The translations under genes and the position numbers were made by a program. DNA of 64,000 nucleotides from Lacticaseibacillus parakribbianus (GTDB lineage Bacteria; Bacillota; Bacilli; Lactobacillales; Lactobacillaceae), in assembly GCF_025490915.1 (NCBI RefSeq), contig NZ_JANQBA010000004.1, positions 1 through 64,000 of the forward strand, given 5' to 3'. The first letter of the stretch is position 1. Each line of letters starts with the position of its first letter. Below the pieces are notes generated by a model that saw only the letters and a list, made by a program, of their open reading frames with translations, had not been told where the DNA came from and did no database searches. Positions 25,274 through 33,083 of the stretch are shown one piece after another.

Positions 25274-25756
25274 CTAGATTTCGGCGTCAGTAAATTGCTG
25301 AATGTGGTCCTTGTTACCAAACACAGAGTTGGCGGAGAGCTTCCCGTTGCGTAACTTCATGTAGTAGGCGCCGTCCACGTGTGGTACCTTTACGTTCCAC
25401 CGCTTCGGCTTCTCGACCGTCCAGCCGAGGACGTAGGCGCGCATGAGGCGGTCCTCAAGGTCGCTGGTTAAGTCCCAACCATGATGATCGTTTGAGTATG
25501 ACGTAATCACGCTGGACGGTCTGAAGGTTGGATTTTTTGCCGTTTCCAGCATCTCCGCCTCTTCCGCGCTCACCACGACCTTCGCCGGGGCCTCGATCAG
25601 TTCGACCACGTGGCCACCGTAATCGGAAGCAGTGCGCTTTGCATACGGCTCATTGACACCAAACCACAGCGTGGCGAAACCCGTCTCCCACGTGAGTTCG
25701 TCCATGTCGATATGGGCATACTCGCCCTTGTCGTTCTTCACAGCCCATAAGCTCAT
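25274..25756 (-). CDS. DUF1642-like phage protein
   Basis: A 160-residue protein whose C-terminal third (DRLMRAYVLGWTVEKPKRWNVKVPHVDGAYYMKL) is typical of DUF1642. The N-terminus (MSLWAVKNDKGEYAHIDM) is a separate short module, with a Glu/Ala-rich helix in the middle (VVSAEEAEMLE). It overlaps the preceding gene by 4 bp. Function unknown for the family. Confidence 0.65.
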   Translation of the reverse strand: MSLWAVKNDKGEYAHIDMDELTWETGFATLWFGVNEPYAKRTASDYGGHVVELIEAPAKVVVSAEEAEMLETAKNPTFRPSSVITSYSNDHHGWDLTSDLEDRLMRAYVLGWTVEKPKRWNVKVPHVDGAYYMKLRNGKLSANSVFGNKDHIQQFTDAEI

Positions 25757-26076
25757 CGTTCGTCCTCCTCAACCTTGACCAGATTCCCCGCATCGTCCAG
25801 CTCGTACAGCGTCTTCTCGAATCCATCGCGCAGCGCAGGCCCGTACATCCGATTTTCCCATGTGTTGCTCAAGATATTGCGGTTAAGCGGATAGCGCCGC
25901 AGCACAATCTGGTCGTCGTAAACGCCGCGGCTCTGGTCGCAGTTCCACTCGGTGGCCTCACGCTCCGCAGCTACGAGCGCTGCTTCCTTCGAGTCATATA
26001 CGCCAACCACGTTCTCGACGTAGTCTTCGTAGTCCCCGGACACGTGAATCGGAATGTAGATCATCTTGTCTGTCAT
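25753..26076 (-). CDS. Hypothetical phage early protein
   Basis: The start is placed at ATG 26076 (MTDKMIYIPIHVSGDYEDYV), overlapping the previous stop by 4 bp; the long upstream extension is a shadow of that gene. The 107-residue product begins with a strand-rich segment and includes VVGVYDSKEAALVAAEREA, an alternation common in small phage regulators. No family assigned. Confidence 0.6.
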   Translation of the reverse strand: MTDKMIYIPIHVSGDYEDYVENVVGVYDSKEAALVAAEREATEWNCDQSRGVYDDQIVLRRYPLNRNILSNTWENRMYGPALRDGFEKTLYELDDAGNLVKVEEDER

Positions 26077-26354
26077 TCGGCTACCCCCTTCACCGAAACG
26101 ACCTGCAGCCACCCCCTGTGGTATGCCGCAGCTAGGCATCGACTGCACACCTTCATGCTGTTGTCGAAAGGTTCGACGTAGCAGGCTACCCCGTCGCGCG
26201 TAAACTGAACTGGCTCGCCATCCTTGTGGGGGCTGACGTATAGCTCGACGGCCCCGCACAGAGACGGCAGCGTGTCCTTATCCGAATCCCCAGCAACGTG
26301 CCAGGTCCCGCTTCCGGGGACCGTAAGCACCATCACGCCATGTCCACTTTTCAT
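26073..26354 (-). CDS. Hypothetical phage early protein with CxxC
   Basis: A 93-residue protein with LPSLCGAVELYV and KVCSRCLAAAYHRGW (CxxC near residue 70). The two Cys groups and aromatic residues suggest a small zinc-binding fold, otherwise unrecognised. It is coupled by 4-bp overlaps to both neighbours. Confidence 0.6.
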   Translation of the reverse strand: MKSGHGVMVLTVPGSGTWHVAGDSDKDTLPSLCGAVELYVSPHKDGEPVQFTRDGVACYVEPFDNSMKVCSRCLAAAYHRGWLQVVSVKGVAE

Positions 26355-26965
26355 TTCGCTGCCTCCTGTTTGATGCGCGCCACACCCTCGAAAATGACCC
26401 AGTGTCCCGTCTCGTAGGTCGTACCGCCAATTTCAAGGCGTTGATTGGTGGTTAGCTTCTCCTTCTGCATCCCCAGCTTGAGCATCGGCTGATAGCGGTT
26501 GGCGAAGTATTGGATTGTGCCATCTGGCTTCAAAGCTCGTGCTGACATCTCCTGAGGGCAGGCGATACCTAAGTCTGTCTCGCAACGGATGATATAGTTG
26601 ACAGTACGCCCAAGCTTCTTGCTGGTCTGGCTTCGCGTCAGTCCGGCGCGGTAACACTCGAGCACCTGCTTGCCGACCGCCATACGCTGAGCGCGAGCGT
26701 TCTCGACTGCCGAATTTCCGCGTGTGCCTGGTATCATCTTCTCCGCGATGTGCTTTACCGATACGTTGATACGTCCGGTACCGGTAGCATGAATCCTGCG
26801 CTTAGTGAGCTCTGGCGACTTGCTAACGTCGATGATGGCAGAGTTCTCGTTTACCTTGACCACTACGCCGTGGAAGTCGTACCAAGGTTCAACGACCCCG
26901 ACCGCTGGGAAGGCTGCGTGGTACTTGATCACGTGACACGTTTCCCCTGGCACTAAAGCCTTCAT
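26351..26965 (-). CDS. Hypothetical phage protein with internal helix-turn-helix
   Basis: A 204-residue protein. The N-terminal about 75 residues are beta (GETCHVIKYHAAFPAVGVVEPWYDFHGVVVKV). Residues about 95-135 resemble a homeodomain-type HTH (VLECYRAGLTRSQTSKKLGRTVNYIIRCETDLG). The C-terminus has a ligand-like strand region (ETGHWVIFEGVARIKQ). Possibly a DNA-binding early regulator; that is inference. Confidence 0.55.
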   Translation of the reverse strand: MKALVPGETCHVIKYHAAFPAVGVVEPWYDFHGVVVKVNENSAIIDVSKSPELTKRRIHATGTGRINVSVKHIAEKMIPGTRGNSAVENARAQRMAVGKQVLECYRAGLTRSQTSKKLGRTVNYIIRCETDLGIACPQEMSARALKPDGTIQYFANRYQPMLKLGMQKEKLTTNQRLEIGGTTYETGHWVIFEGVARIKQEAAK

Positions 26966-27261
26966 GCCATCGCCCCCTTCGCTGGAACCTCAAGATCCTT
27001 CATCGGTGTGGTAGCGACCCAAAACTTCATGCTGGCCATGGCCGACTCGTTTGCCGCCTTCAGGTCATCGACCGTCTTGATGTCCTTCTCCAGCACCAGC
27101 TTCTGGCGAACATAGTCCAGGGCCCAGGTCATGCTGGGGAAGTAGTGTGGCCGTAGCGGGACCAGGCGGCCATCCTTGCCGTAGTATGTTTCTCCGACCG
27201 TGTACTGCGCGAAGTCAGTTTGCCGAATCACGTACTTACCAATTTCGATTTTGATGCTCAT
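26962..27261 (-). CDS. Hypothetical phage protein
   Basis: A 99-residue protein starting MSIKIEIGKYVIRQTDFAQYTV, with a beta N-terminal half and helical C-terminal half (ALDYVRQKLVLEKDIKTVDDLKAANESAMA). It resembles short proteins beside RusA genes in lactobacillus phages. No known domain. Confidence 0.55.
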   Translation of the reverse strand: MSIKIEIGKYVIRQTDFAQYTVGETYYGKDGRLVPLRPHYFPSMTWALDYVRQKLVLEKDIKTVDDLKAANESAMASMKFWVATTPMKDLEVPAKGAMA

Positions 27262-27683
27262 GATAGTTCCTCCACTTCGATTTCCACCCTCGGGCCACCG
27301 CCGTCGTCGTAGTACGTGGCGACAGTGATGGCCACGATTTGGTTGTCGTCGTGCCAGGCGATGCCCGTTAGCGCGTCTGACACGGCCTTGTAGTAATTGT
27401 CCACGTCCGGCTTGACCGTCGGGCGGATTGTGCCCAGCATTTTAGCGTCGTGCTGACGTTTTGAGCCGCTCTTTTGAATTGACCGGTAGACGTCAACTCT
27501 GACTTTCAGAGCGCCGTCTAGCGGCTCTCCGTGCCATTGCTGGTGTGCGTGCCAAGAGACCAGTGCTTTGTAGCTGCGTGACTTGGGCGGGTCAACGCCA
27601 CGCACTCCGTATGGTGTGCGGTAGACACGTGGCCGGCCCTGTGGCACCGGCTCTCCTGGCACAGTGATCTTGTGGCTAGCCAT
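27258..27683 (-). CDS. RusA-family Holliday junction resolvase (copy 2)
   Basis: A 141-residue RusA relative with VPGEPVPQGRPRVYR and KPDVDNYYKAVSDALTGIAWHDDNQIV, sharing most of the core of copy 1 (PxxKxDxDNYxKAxxDALTG) but clearly diverged elsewhere. It follows the replisome organiser by an 8-bp overlap, the standard place of rusA in these phages. Confidence 0.9.
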   Translation of the reverse strand: MASHKITVPGEPVPQGRPRVYRTPYGVRGVDPPKSRSYKALVSWHAHQQWHGEPLDGALKVRVDVYRSIQKSGSKRQHDAKMLGTIRPTVKPDVDNYYKAVSDALTGIAWHDDNQIVAITVATYYDDGGGPRVEIEVEELS

Positions 27684-28641
27684 TCTTGCTGGCCTCTAGC
27701 TCTTTAAGTTCATCCAGACGGGCCTTGAGGCTGGCTTTCTGGTCATCAGTGAATGGCACCTCTGGTGCTTTATAGCCAGGCTGTAGCCACTCTGGAGCCG
27801 TCTCCTGGCGTGCAGGCTTACCAAAGCGTTGCTGGCGTGGCGCGTTAGCTTTGGCCGTCTGCTCGTGAGCCTTAGCCTCAGCCTCGGCCTGCTCGACCGT
27901 CTTGATGCCCTGCTCGCGGTACTGCGTCAGCACGCGATCGAGGTACTTGTCGGCAGCCTTGGCTTGCACGGCGCGGCGAGCGGCGTAGTCGATCACCCAC
28001 GTCACCAACTCGTCACCAAACTCGGAAACCCAGTCGACAAGGTCTTGTTGGGCAACGGCATTTGGGAAGCCCCAGACGGACTGCCAGCGATCGAATGCTA
28101 ATTCTTCGTGCGCGTGCCCGCCAGACAGACTGTCATTTGGTTTACTTTTATTTGTTTTACTTTCCTTTACTTTACTTTGGGGATTGTCAGCCTTGGAAAC
28201 CCGAGTTTCCAAGTAGTTTACAGGATTGGAAACCTCGTTATCATCTTTGCATTCGTCCTGCATTAGGTCGTACTCGGGTTCAATCGAGCTATCCTTCTTC
28301 TGAGCTGCGGCAGACTTGTAGCGCTTTTGGATGTCCGTGCTTGTCAGTATATTTTGCCCAGCAAACATGCCAGCGTCGAAATACCCAACTTGGACAGCCT
28401 TTTGCACCACTTCGTCAACGAACAATTCTTTGACCCCAACATCGTCAGCAATCAAAAACCGAGCGTCTTCGTCGTAGCTCATGTAGTACCCGCGTTCCGA
28501 GTAAATGTAACCTTCAATGCAATCCACGACCGCAACTGATGCCGGCCCATTTGCCTTCATGATCTTGCGCACGGCCAGCTTGTGAACGAAGTCCGTGTCG
28601 CGAGGGTAGTAGTCCAATCCCTTCTTGATTGGTCTTGCCAA
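27676..28641 (-). CDS. Phage replisome organiser (DUF4373 + DnaD-like)
   Basis: A 321-residue replication initiation protein with a TTG start (28641) behind AAGGGGGCGG. Residues 1-110 are a DUF4373-type winged helix (GLDYYPRDTDFVHKLAVRKIMKANG). The centre is low-complexity and charged. Residues about 175-255 show a DnaD-type helical block with the DKYLDRVLTQYREQGIKTVEQAEAEAKA ending. No helicase or loader gene follows, so the host helicase system is presumably recruited. Confidence 0.85.
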   Translation of the reverse strand: MARPIKKGLDYYPRDTDFVHKLAVRKIMKANGPASVAVVDCIEGYIYSERGYYMSYDEDARFLIADDVGVKELFVDEVVQKAVQVGYFDAGMFAGQNILTSTDIQKRYKSAAAQKKDSSIEPEYDLMQDECKDDNEVSNPVNYLETRVSKADNPQSKVKESKTNKSKPNDSLSGGHAHEELAFDRWQSVWGFPNAVAQQDLVDWVSEFGDELVTWVIDYAARRAVQAKAADKYLDRVLTQYREQGIKTVEQAEAEAKAHEQTAKANAPRQQRFGKPARQETAPEWLQPGYKAPEVPFTDDQKASLKARLDELKELEASKNG

Positions 28642-28653
28642 CTTACCGCCCCC

Positions 28654-28680
28654 TTACCCGCTGTCTCGAATCTGTGTCAT
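28654..28680 (-). other. Eight-codon leader ORF before the replisome organiser
   Basis: ATG ACA CAG ATT CGA GAC AGC GGG TAA, preceded by a strong AGGAGG site 6 bases away that overlaps the stop of the upstream gene. It ends 12 bases before the TTG of the replication gene and could couple its translation; it might equally be a remnant. Confidence 0.4.
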
Positions 28681-28689
28681 GGCATCCTC

Positions 28690-29250
28690 CTAGAATGGCA
28701 GGTCGTCATCACTGATGTCCATGGTACCTTTGCCGGCATCAGCAAACGGGTCCGGTGCCGCCGGCCGTGGCGGCTGTGCTGGTGCCCCGTAGCGGCTCGC
28801 GGTGGCAGCCTGCTGACCGGCTGAGTGATGTTTGACCACCGGCTGCTCAGTCATCTGCGGGTGTTGCGTCTGCATCAGGGACTTGACGTCGGAGTACTGC
28901 TTGCCGTTGTCGGCGGTGACCATCTCGATGCTGACGCGGAATGGCTTGCCAAGCATCGCCTCGGCCCAGTTCTCCGGTGTGCCAAAGTCGAAACCTTGCG
29001 GCACCCCGCCGACAGCCTTAGTCAGTGCGTTGAACCGCCACATTGAGTTTGGCGTGATCACGTAGTTGTCGCGGCGAATCTCACTGCCTGCGCAGTTTTG
29101 CTCTACGTCGCTGCGGACACGGTAGTTCATCAGGATCATGTTGTTGCCGGAGTTGGCAACTTGGGTTTCCCAAGCGCTCGGATAGACCTCGTACTCCCCG
29201 CTTTCAAGTGGCTTGATGCCAGCGTTGTTTTCGTCGTAAGTAAAGCTCAT
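28690..29250 (-). CDS. DUF669 protein, ssDNA-binding-like
   Basis: A 186-residue protein of the DUF669 family, with an OB-like core (ESGEYEVYPSAWETQVANSGNNMILMNYRVRSD) and a flexible Pro/Ala/Gln tail ending MDISDDDLPF. That acidic end copies the C-terminal tip of SSB, which docks replication partners. It is paired with the AAA ATPase just upstream (4-bp overlap). It probably replaces a phage SSB. Confidence 0.75.
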   Translation of the reverse strand: MSFTYDENNAGIKPLESGEYEVYPSAWETQVANSGNNMILMNYRVRSDVEQNCAGSEIRRDNYVITPNSMWRFNALTKAVGGVPQGFDFGTPENWAEAMLGKPFRVSIEMVTADNGKQYSDVKSLMQTQHPQMTEQPVVKHHSAGQQAATASRYGAPAQPPRPAAPDPFADAGKGTMDISDDDLPF

Positions 29251-30215
29251 GCTTGTGCCTCCGTCTTCTGCTGTGCGGCGCTTTGTGCCGCTTCCTTCGC
29301 CTTCACGCCGGCCAGGTATTTGTAACCTTTGGTCAGCTCATCCATCGTCCAGTCCTTGAGTTCTGGCTTGCCTAGCTTTAGCTCCAACGCTGCCAGCTTG
29401 AGCAGGACCGCTTGACTCTCAGTCGTCATCTTGACGATGGCGTCCTGTGCCTTGATTTTGCGCTCCCGCATTTTGGCAACCAGGTCGACGCCTAGCTCAG
29501 CCCAGGAAACAATCTTGCGGCCGACTTCACGATCCAGCACCTGCGGCTGAGCGAAGATGGAGCTGTTGTCCTTCATCGCCTGGGCAATGTGGTTCTCGTA
29601 AAGTTGGAAGGTGATGGCGAACTCGTACTCGGTGCCGTCCTTCATCTCAGGCTTCAAACCGACCTTCTCGACCTTCACCTTGCCGGTGTCGGTGCGAGTG
29701 ACTTCAACGCCCTGCTTGCTGCGGGCTGTGGCGATCACGTGGACGTCGTTGCGTGTCAGCAGGTTCAGCAGCTTTTGCTGGTCTGGGCCGACCTTCTTCC
29801 AATCGCCGATTTGGCCGCCGTATTCGTCAACCTTGTTCAGGATGCCGCCTTCTCCCGACCATGCACTCGATGTGGAGTCGATGATGATCACCTGGCATCC
29901 TGCTTGCTTGAGTAGCGTAAAGGCTTCCTCGTAGCGGTCGGCAGTGAATGGTGCTTCGAGATCAACCTTGGTGAAGCTGCCGATGGTGACACCGTCATGC
30001 TCTGTGTTGACGTACAGGCTCGAGCGCTGGTGCTCGGTGTCGATGACGCCGATGTTCTCCCACTGCTTGGCCTCTTCCAGGTCGGGCTGTATCTTCTCGA
30101 GCATCCCCTTGGCGATCAGTAGGGCGCTAAGCGTCTTGCCTGAGCCGCTGGCTCCCATCAGCAGGATGGGGACCTTGATTTGCGAACGCTGTGCTTTTGT
30201 GACTTTCATCGTCAT
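29247..30215 (-). CDS. AAA/RecA-like ATPase (Sak4-type)
   Basis: A 322-residue phage nucleotide-binding protein with Walker A GASGSGKT at about 19-26, a Walker B-type VIIIDSTSSAW near 110 and ARSKQG. It is of the RecA-fold family used by phages for single-strand annealing with a DUF669 or SSB partner. Operon context (Gam-like, this protein, DUF669, DnaD) describes a recombination-replication module. Confidence 0.8.
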   Translation of the reverse strand: MTMKVTKAQRSQIKVPILLMGASGSGKTLSALLIAKGMLEKIQPDLEEAKQWENIGVIDTEHQRSSLYVNTEHDGVTIGSFTKVDLEAPFTADRYEEAFTLLKQAGCQVIIIDSTSSAWSGEGGILNKVDEYGGQIGDWKKVGPDQQKLLNLLTRNDVHVIATARSKQGVEVTRTDTGKVKVEKVGLKPEMKDGTEYEFAITFQLYENHIAQAMKDNSSIFAQPQVLDREVGRKIVSWAELGVDLVAKMRERKIKAQDAIVKMTTESQAVLLKLAALELKLGKPELKDWTMDELTKGYKYLAGVKAKEAAQSAAQQKTEAQA

Positions 30216-30841
30216 AGCTCCTTCACGATTGGGGCCGGCTTGATGTTCGGGGTCTCCGTCCCCACCGGCTGTACTTCCAGTCCTGGCACCGCCTCGCCGT
30301 TCTCATCGACAACCTTGTCGCCAACAATCTTGATGGCGGGCTTGAGGTCGGCGAGCTTGATGCTCTCCTTGCGGGTGATCACCTCTGCCTGTGTGTCCTC
30401 GTCCCAGCTGTGCTTGACGAAGTCCAGCAACTGGTCGGGGTCGCTGATGTGGACCGTCGCCGTCTTCTTGACTGTGACGGTCACCTTGCCGAACGGCGTG
30501 TCGAGCTTGTACCTCTTGTCGTGCTGTCGCTGGTTTGCGACGAAGGCTACAAGCTCATGCTCAAGGTAGTTGCGACCGCTGTTGTGGCTCTCCAAGCACG
30601 CCTTTTCCCAAGCATTCACCTGCTCGATGTAGTGGCCGGCCTGACTACGCACGGCTGCGTCCTCGGCGTTCATCTTGGCCAAGCGCAGCAGCGCGTAGCC
30701 TGCGGTGATCTCGTCCTTGACGTAACGGGTATCGGCCTGGCCAAAGGCCGTGATTTCGTCCATGGCCTGCTCGTACAGCGCGGCATTCGGGTCTGGCATG
30801 AAGCTTGGAGCGGTTGTCTTCTGATCAATCAACTTCGGCAC
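30212..30841 (-). CDS. Gam-like host nuclease inhibitor
   Basis: A 209-residue helical protein with a Gam-type C-terminus (FGKVTVTVKKTATVHISDPDQLLDF, then IVGDKVVDENGEAVPGLEV). Mu Gam binds and shields DNA ends from RecBCD/AddAB. The long helical centre (NAWEKACLESHNSGRNYLEHELVAFV) is consistent. Gp157-type proteins have a similar layout and remain an alternative. Confidence 0.7.
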   Translation of the reverse strand: MPKLIDQKTTAPSFMPDPNAALYEQAMDEITAFGQADTRYVKDEITAGYALLRLAKMNAEDAAVRSQAGHYIEQVNAWEKACLESHNSGRNYLEHELVAFVANQRQHDKRYKLDTPFGKVTVTVKKTATVHISDPDQLLDFVKHSWDEDTQAEVITRKESIKLADLKPAIKIVGDKVVDENGEAVPGLEVQPVGTETPNIKPAPIVKEL

Positions 30842-31034
30842 CCTCTTTCGCCATCAGGGTCATGAGCAGGGCAGTTGCAACCAATGAGAGCTTCTTCCCA
30901 GCATCCTTTGCGATGTAGGAGACTAGCGCTTCAAGTGCGGCCGAAACCTCAACGGATGATGTTGCTTCAGAGCTGATGAGTGTTGCTACTCCGTTCTCTT
31001 TGAGCTCGGTGGTGATTGTGATTGTGTGTTCCAT
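30825..31034 (-). CDS. Small hypothetical early protein
   Basis: A 69-residue protein (MEHTITITTELKENGVATLI...) with a long amphipathic helix in the second half. It overlaps the Gam-like gene by 17 bp and abuts the membrane-anchored protein upstream. No family. Confidence 0.55.
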   Translation of the reverse strand: MEHTITITTELKENGVATLISSEATSSVEVSAALEALVSYIAKDAGKKLSLVATALLMTLMAKEGAEVD

Positions 31035-31294
31035 TACTTGACCGCCTTTCGCGTTGGCTGTTGATGTGATAAACTTAGGTAAATAATGTTTTGATTTGGT
31101 TCTGATGCCTCAGCGGTGGCCGCCGCTGGGGCTTTTTTGTCGTCCTCGTCCGGTTCGTCTTCCTCCCATCCGAAGAACTCCTTGACGCGCGGGTGGCGCG
31201 TCATGAAGCGGTTTGTCGGTTCAACGCCAGCCGAAGCAATCATCCCCAGGCCGCCGATGGTGCCGAGCATCAGAACTGCGATTCCTGCTACCAT
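31034..31294 (-). CDS. Small membrane-anchored phage protein
   Basis: ATG 31294 (AAGGAGG 8 bases away) gives 86 residues: a single N-terminal transmembrane helix (VAGIAVLMLGTIGGLGMIASAGV, residues 2-24), then an acidic cytoplasmic tail (WEEDEPDEDDKK). Unknown role. The Ala-rich stretch in the tail is encoded by a perfect hairpin read as a + strand terminator (31107-31138). Confidence 0.5.
   Translation of the reverse strand: MVAGIAVLMLGTIGGLGMIASAGVEPTNRFMTRHPRVKEFFGWEEDEPDEDDKKAPAAATAEASEPNQNIIYLSLSHQQPTRKAVK
31107..31138 (+). terminator. Intrinsic-terminator-like hairpin, + strand, inside a - strand gene
   Basis: GCCTCAGCGG/CCGCTGGGGC (10-bp stem with one G-U) with a 6-base loop and six T. 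Upstream, TTGATG and TAATGT spaced 17 bp (31061-31089) could be a promoter, giving a transcript of only about 45 bases antisense to the gene. Confidence 0.45.
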
Positions 31295-31308
31295 GCCTGT
31301 TTCCTCCT

Positions 31309-31599
31309 TCAATTGACCGAGTTCTCGGTCAGATACTTGTCAACCGCTCCAGACCAGTACCGGCGCTGTGTTCCTGCCGGATAGCTTGGGAGCTGCCGGA
31401 TGGTCGCTTCTGCCAGGCGGTCATCGGCGACCTTGATCACCTTGCGAACCTCCTGCCGCGTCATGCCGTGATGCGGTAGTGCCGCGCTGACCTCTTGTCT
31501 GACCAGGTCCCGCAGCACCGGCTTCACCTGCTCAACGAGCATGGTTGCGATCAGCTTTGCGAATGCTTCGTCGTCGCTAGTCTTGACTGCTACGTCCAT
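31309..31599 (-). CDS. Hypothetical early protein, HTH-like C-terminus
   Basis: A 96-residue protein. The C-terminal half (MTRQEVRKVIKVADDRLAEATIRQLPSYPAGTQRRYWSGAVDKYLTEN) has the look of an excisionase/MerR-type winged HTH with the RRYW..AVDKYL ending. Possibly the phage's small DNA-binding regulator; no Xis is otherwise visible. Confidence 0.5.
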   Translation of the reverse strand: MDVAVKTSDDEAFAKLIATMLVEQVKPVLRDLVRQEVSAALPHHGMTRQEVRKVIKVADDRLAEATIRQLPSYPAGTQRRYWSGAVDKYLTENSVN

Positions 31600-32053
31600 C
31601 TTTTCGCCTCCCTTGGTCTTCGAGAAGTCCGAAGAACACGTTCATGTACGTGATCACCGAGCGCCCGATTGTTGTGTAGTTCTCGATGTGCCGCCAATCG
31701 GCTTTGCTGCGCCTCTCCGGCGCTTTGCCCATGGCCTCCTGCATCTCTGCCGTGGCCCGCTCCATTCGCACCAGCGCCCCGCTCATCGCCATGTAGACGG
31801 TGAGAGGATCAGTGCTGTGCAGCTCGTCCGGGAACACGTCTACCCCGGTCAGTACCTCGGTCGCAGCCGCTTGGAAGTAGCTGTCCGGGACTGCGTGGAT
31901 CAGGTCGGCCAGGGTCATCTCTGGAATGCTGCGCCGCTCAATCCAGCGGCTCACTGCCGACTGTGTGACATGCACCGCCATGGCAAGCTCCTTCTTCGAC
32001 ATACCGGTGCGGTTGAGCCCGTCCTCGAACTCTTGAATGATGTCAATTGCCAT
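31577..32053 (-). CDS. HTH regulator-like early protein
   Basis: ATG 32053 has GGGAGGTGA 4 bases upstream; the frame extends further without a site. The 158-residue product has residues about 15-45 as an XRE-type helix-turn-helix (MSKKELAMAVHVTQSAVSRWIERRSIPEMTL), followed by a helical domain. Probably an early DNA-binding protein. It overlaps the next gene by 23 bp. Confidence 0.6.
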   Translation of the reverse strand: MAIDIIQEFEDGLNRTGMSKKELAMAVHVTQSAVSRWIERRSIPEMTLADLIHAVPDSYFQAAATEVLTGVDVFPDELHSTDPLTVYMAMSGALVRMERATAEMQEAMGKAPERRSKADWRHIENYTTIGRSVITYMNVFFGLLEDQGRRKDGRSSQD

Positions 32054-32119
32054 TTTGTCACCTCCCTTCGGTGTCAATTGGTGGCGGCACGGCTTGCGGG
32101 CGGTACCGCCATACTTGAG

Positions 32120-32296
32120 TCAGATGGTAATCGAGGCTGCCTCGTCTTGAATCTCGCGGTCTTCCGCGTCTGATACGAGCAGATACATGGCGTCAAGCAC
32201 CTTATCGCTCTTGGCCTCCAGCTGGCGCCGAGAATACTGGCGCCCGCTCTCCGCGAGCCGATTGAAGATGTACTCGATTTTTTCTTTGCGGCTCAT
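32120..32296 (-). CDS. Small hypothetical early protein (58 residues)
   Basis: ATG 32296 overlaps the upstream gene's TGA by 4 bp and has GGAGGTGAG before it. The product MSRKEKIEYIFNRLAESGRQ continues as a helical charged chain ending EIQDEAASITI. No family. Confidence 0.55.
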   Translation of the reverse strand: MSRKEKIEYIFNRLAESGRQYSRRQLEAKSDKVLDAMYLLVSDAEDREIQDEAASITI

Positions 32297-32469
32297 GCTC
32301 TCACCTCCAAGTTCCGTAGATCCATGATGATTAGCCGGGCCAGCATGATTAGATCGGTCAGCGCTGATGCCTCCAGCGTGAATCCAGATTCCAGGGCCTT
32401 GTCGCGGTCATCCTCCAGGCAATCCCGGAGTTCCTCGTACTTAGCAATTAGTTCAGCCTTGTTGATCAT
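32293..32469 (-). CDS. Small hypothetical early protein (58 residues)
   Basis: ATG 32469 (AAGGAGAGAAC upstream) encodes MINKAELIAKYEELRDCLED..., a helical coiled-coil-like protein ending RLIIMDLRNLEVRA. It starts the block of - strand genes that resumes after the opposite-strand gene 32530-32805. Confidence 0.55.
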   Translation of the reverse strand: MINKAELIAKYEELRDCLEDDRDKALESGFTLEASALTDLIMLARLIIMDLRNLEVRA

Positions 32470-32529
32470 GTTCTCTCCTTCTTTCGCTCTTTGACATGTG
32501 AGATAATCGCCTCAAAGGAGGTGATTGTA

Positions 32530-32805
32530 ATGAAAAACTATTTGGTGACCTTTCAAGAATCTGGCGAAGATAACGCCATTCGCATCAAGGCTCTGTTAGA
32601 ACAGCTCGATCCAGATAACTGGGTCGAAGTCAGCCATAATCAGATGGCCGTCCGTGTCGACTCGGGAGCGTCACAGCTACGTGCCGAGCTACGCCCAGCG
32701 CTGAAAACCGGTCAAACAGTGAGTGTCTTCGAGATCAAGTCATTCAGTTGCTCTGCATCCGGGGTCACGGACGAGCTGACAAACCGTGGCTATACAATTC
32801 AGTAG
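32530..32805 (+). CDS. Cas2/SinR-fold-like small protein on the + strand
   Basis: ATG 32530 is chosen because AAAGGAGGTG lies 8 bases upstream; the 13 codons before it lack a site. The 91-residue product begins MKNYLVTFQESGEDNAIRIK. The pattern (beta1, helix, W..VS..M.V.VDSGA..L...L.P.L..GQTVSVFEI) resembles ferredoxin-like SinR/VapD/Cas2-type small proteins. The gene is antisense to the early operon, has an extended -10 (TGAGATAAT, 32499-32507) and may act independently of early transcription. The fold call is tentative. Confidence 0.55.
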   Translation: MKNYLVTFQESGEDNAIRIKALLEQLDPDNWVEVSHNQMAVRVDSGASQLRAELRPALKTGQTVSVFEIKSFSCSASGVTDELTNRGYTIQ

Positions 32806-33083
32806 ATGCATCGGCGCACATATTCGTCATAGTGCCGGCGGTACTCAGCCTCGCTTGCTAATGGTCCTGGGAATGAACAGCCTGGGAACAAATACTTTGA
32901 AGAGTTTTCTGACAAGGCAGCTGGGCGTGTAGGTTCAGTTGCCTTGTTGACTAGTGGCTCGAAGTAGTCCGTTGAAACAATTCGTGCTCCCTCGCAGTCG
33001 ATCTCAACCCGCTGATATGGGTTCCCATGCTTGCGCAGAATTTCAACGATGGCACGCGCATGTGCCTTCACTTCATCGTTCAT
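32799..33083 (-). CDS. Hypothetical early protein
   Basis: A 94-residue protein, MNDEVKAHARAIVEILRKHG..., second gene of the early transcript with a 4-bp overlap with cro. Tyr/Arg-rich C-terminus (EAEYRRHYDEYVRRCIY). Its 3' end overlaps that of the convergent + strand gene by 7 bp. No family. Confidence 0.55.
   Translation of the reverse strand: MNDEVKAHARAIVEILRKHGNPYQRVEIDCEGARIVSTDYFEPLVNKATEPTRPAALSENSSKYLFPGCSFPGPLASEAEYRRHYDEYVRRCIY

Noticed and set aside
32530-32805. True CRISPR Cas2 gene
   Set aside because: No cas1, no array, and the pattern is only fold-level; SinR/VapD-type relatives are equally possible.
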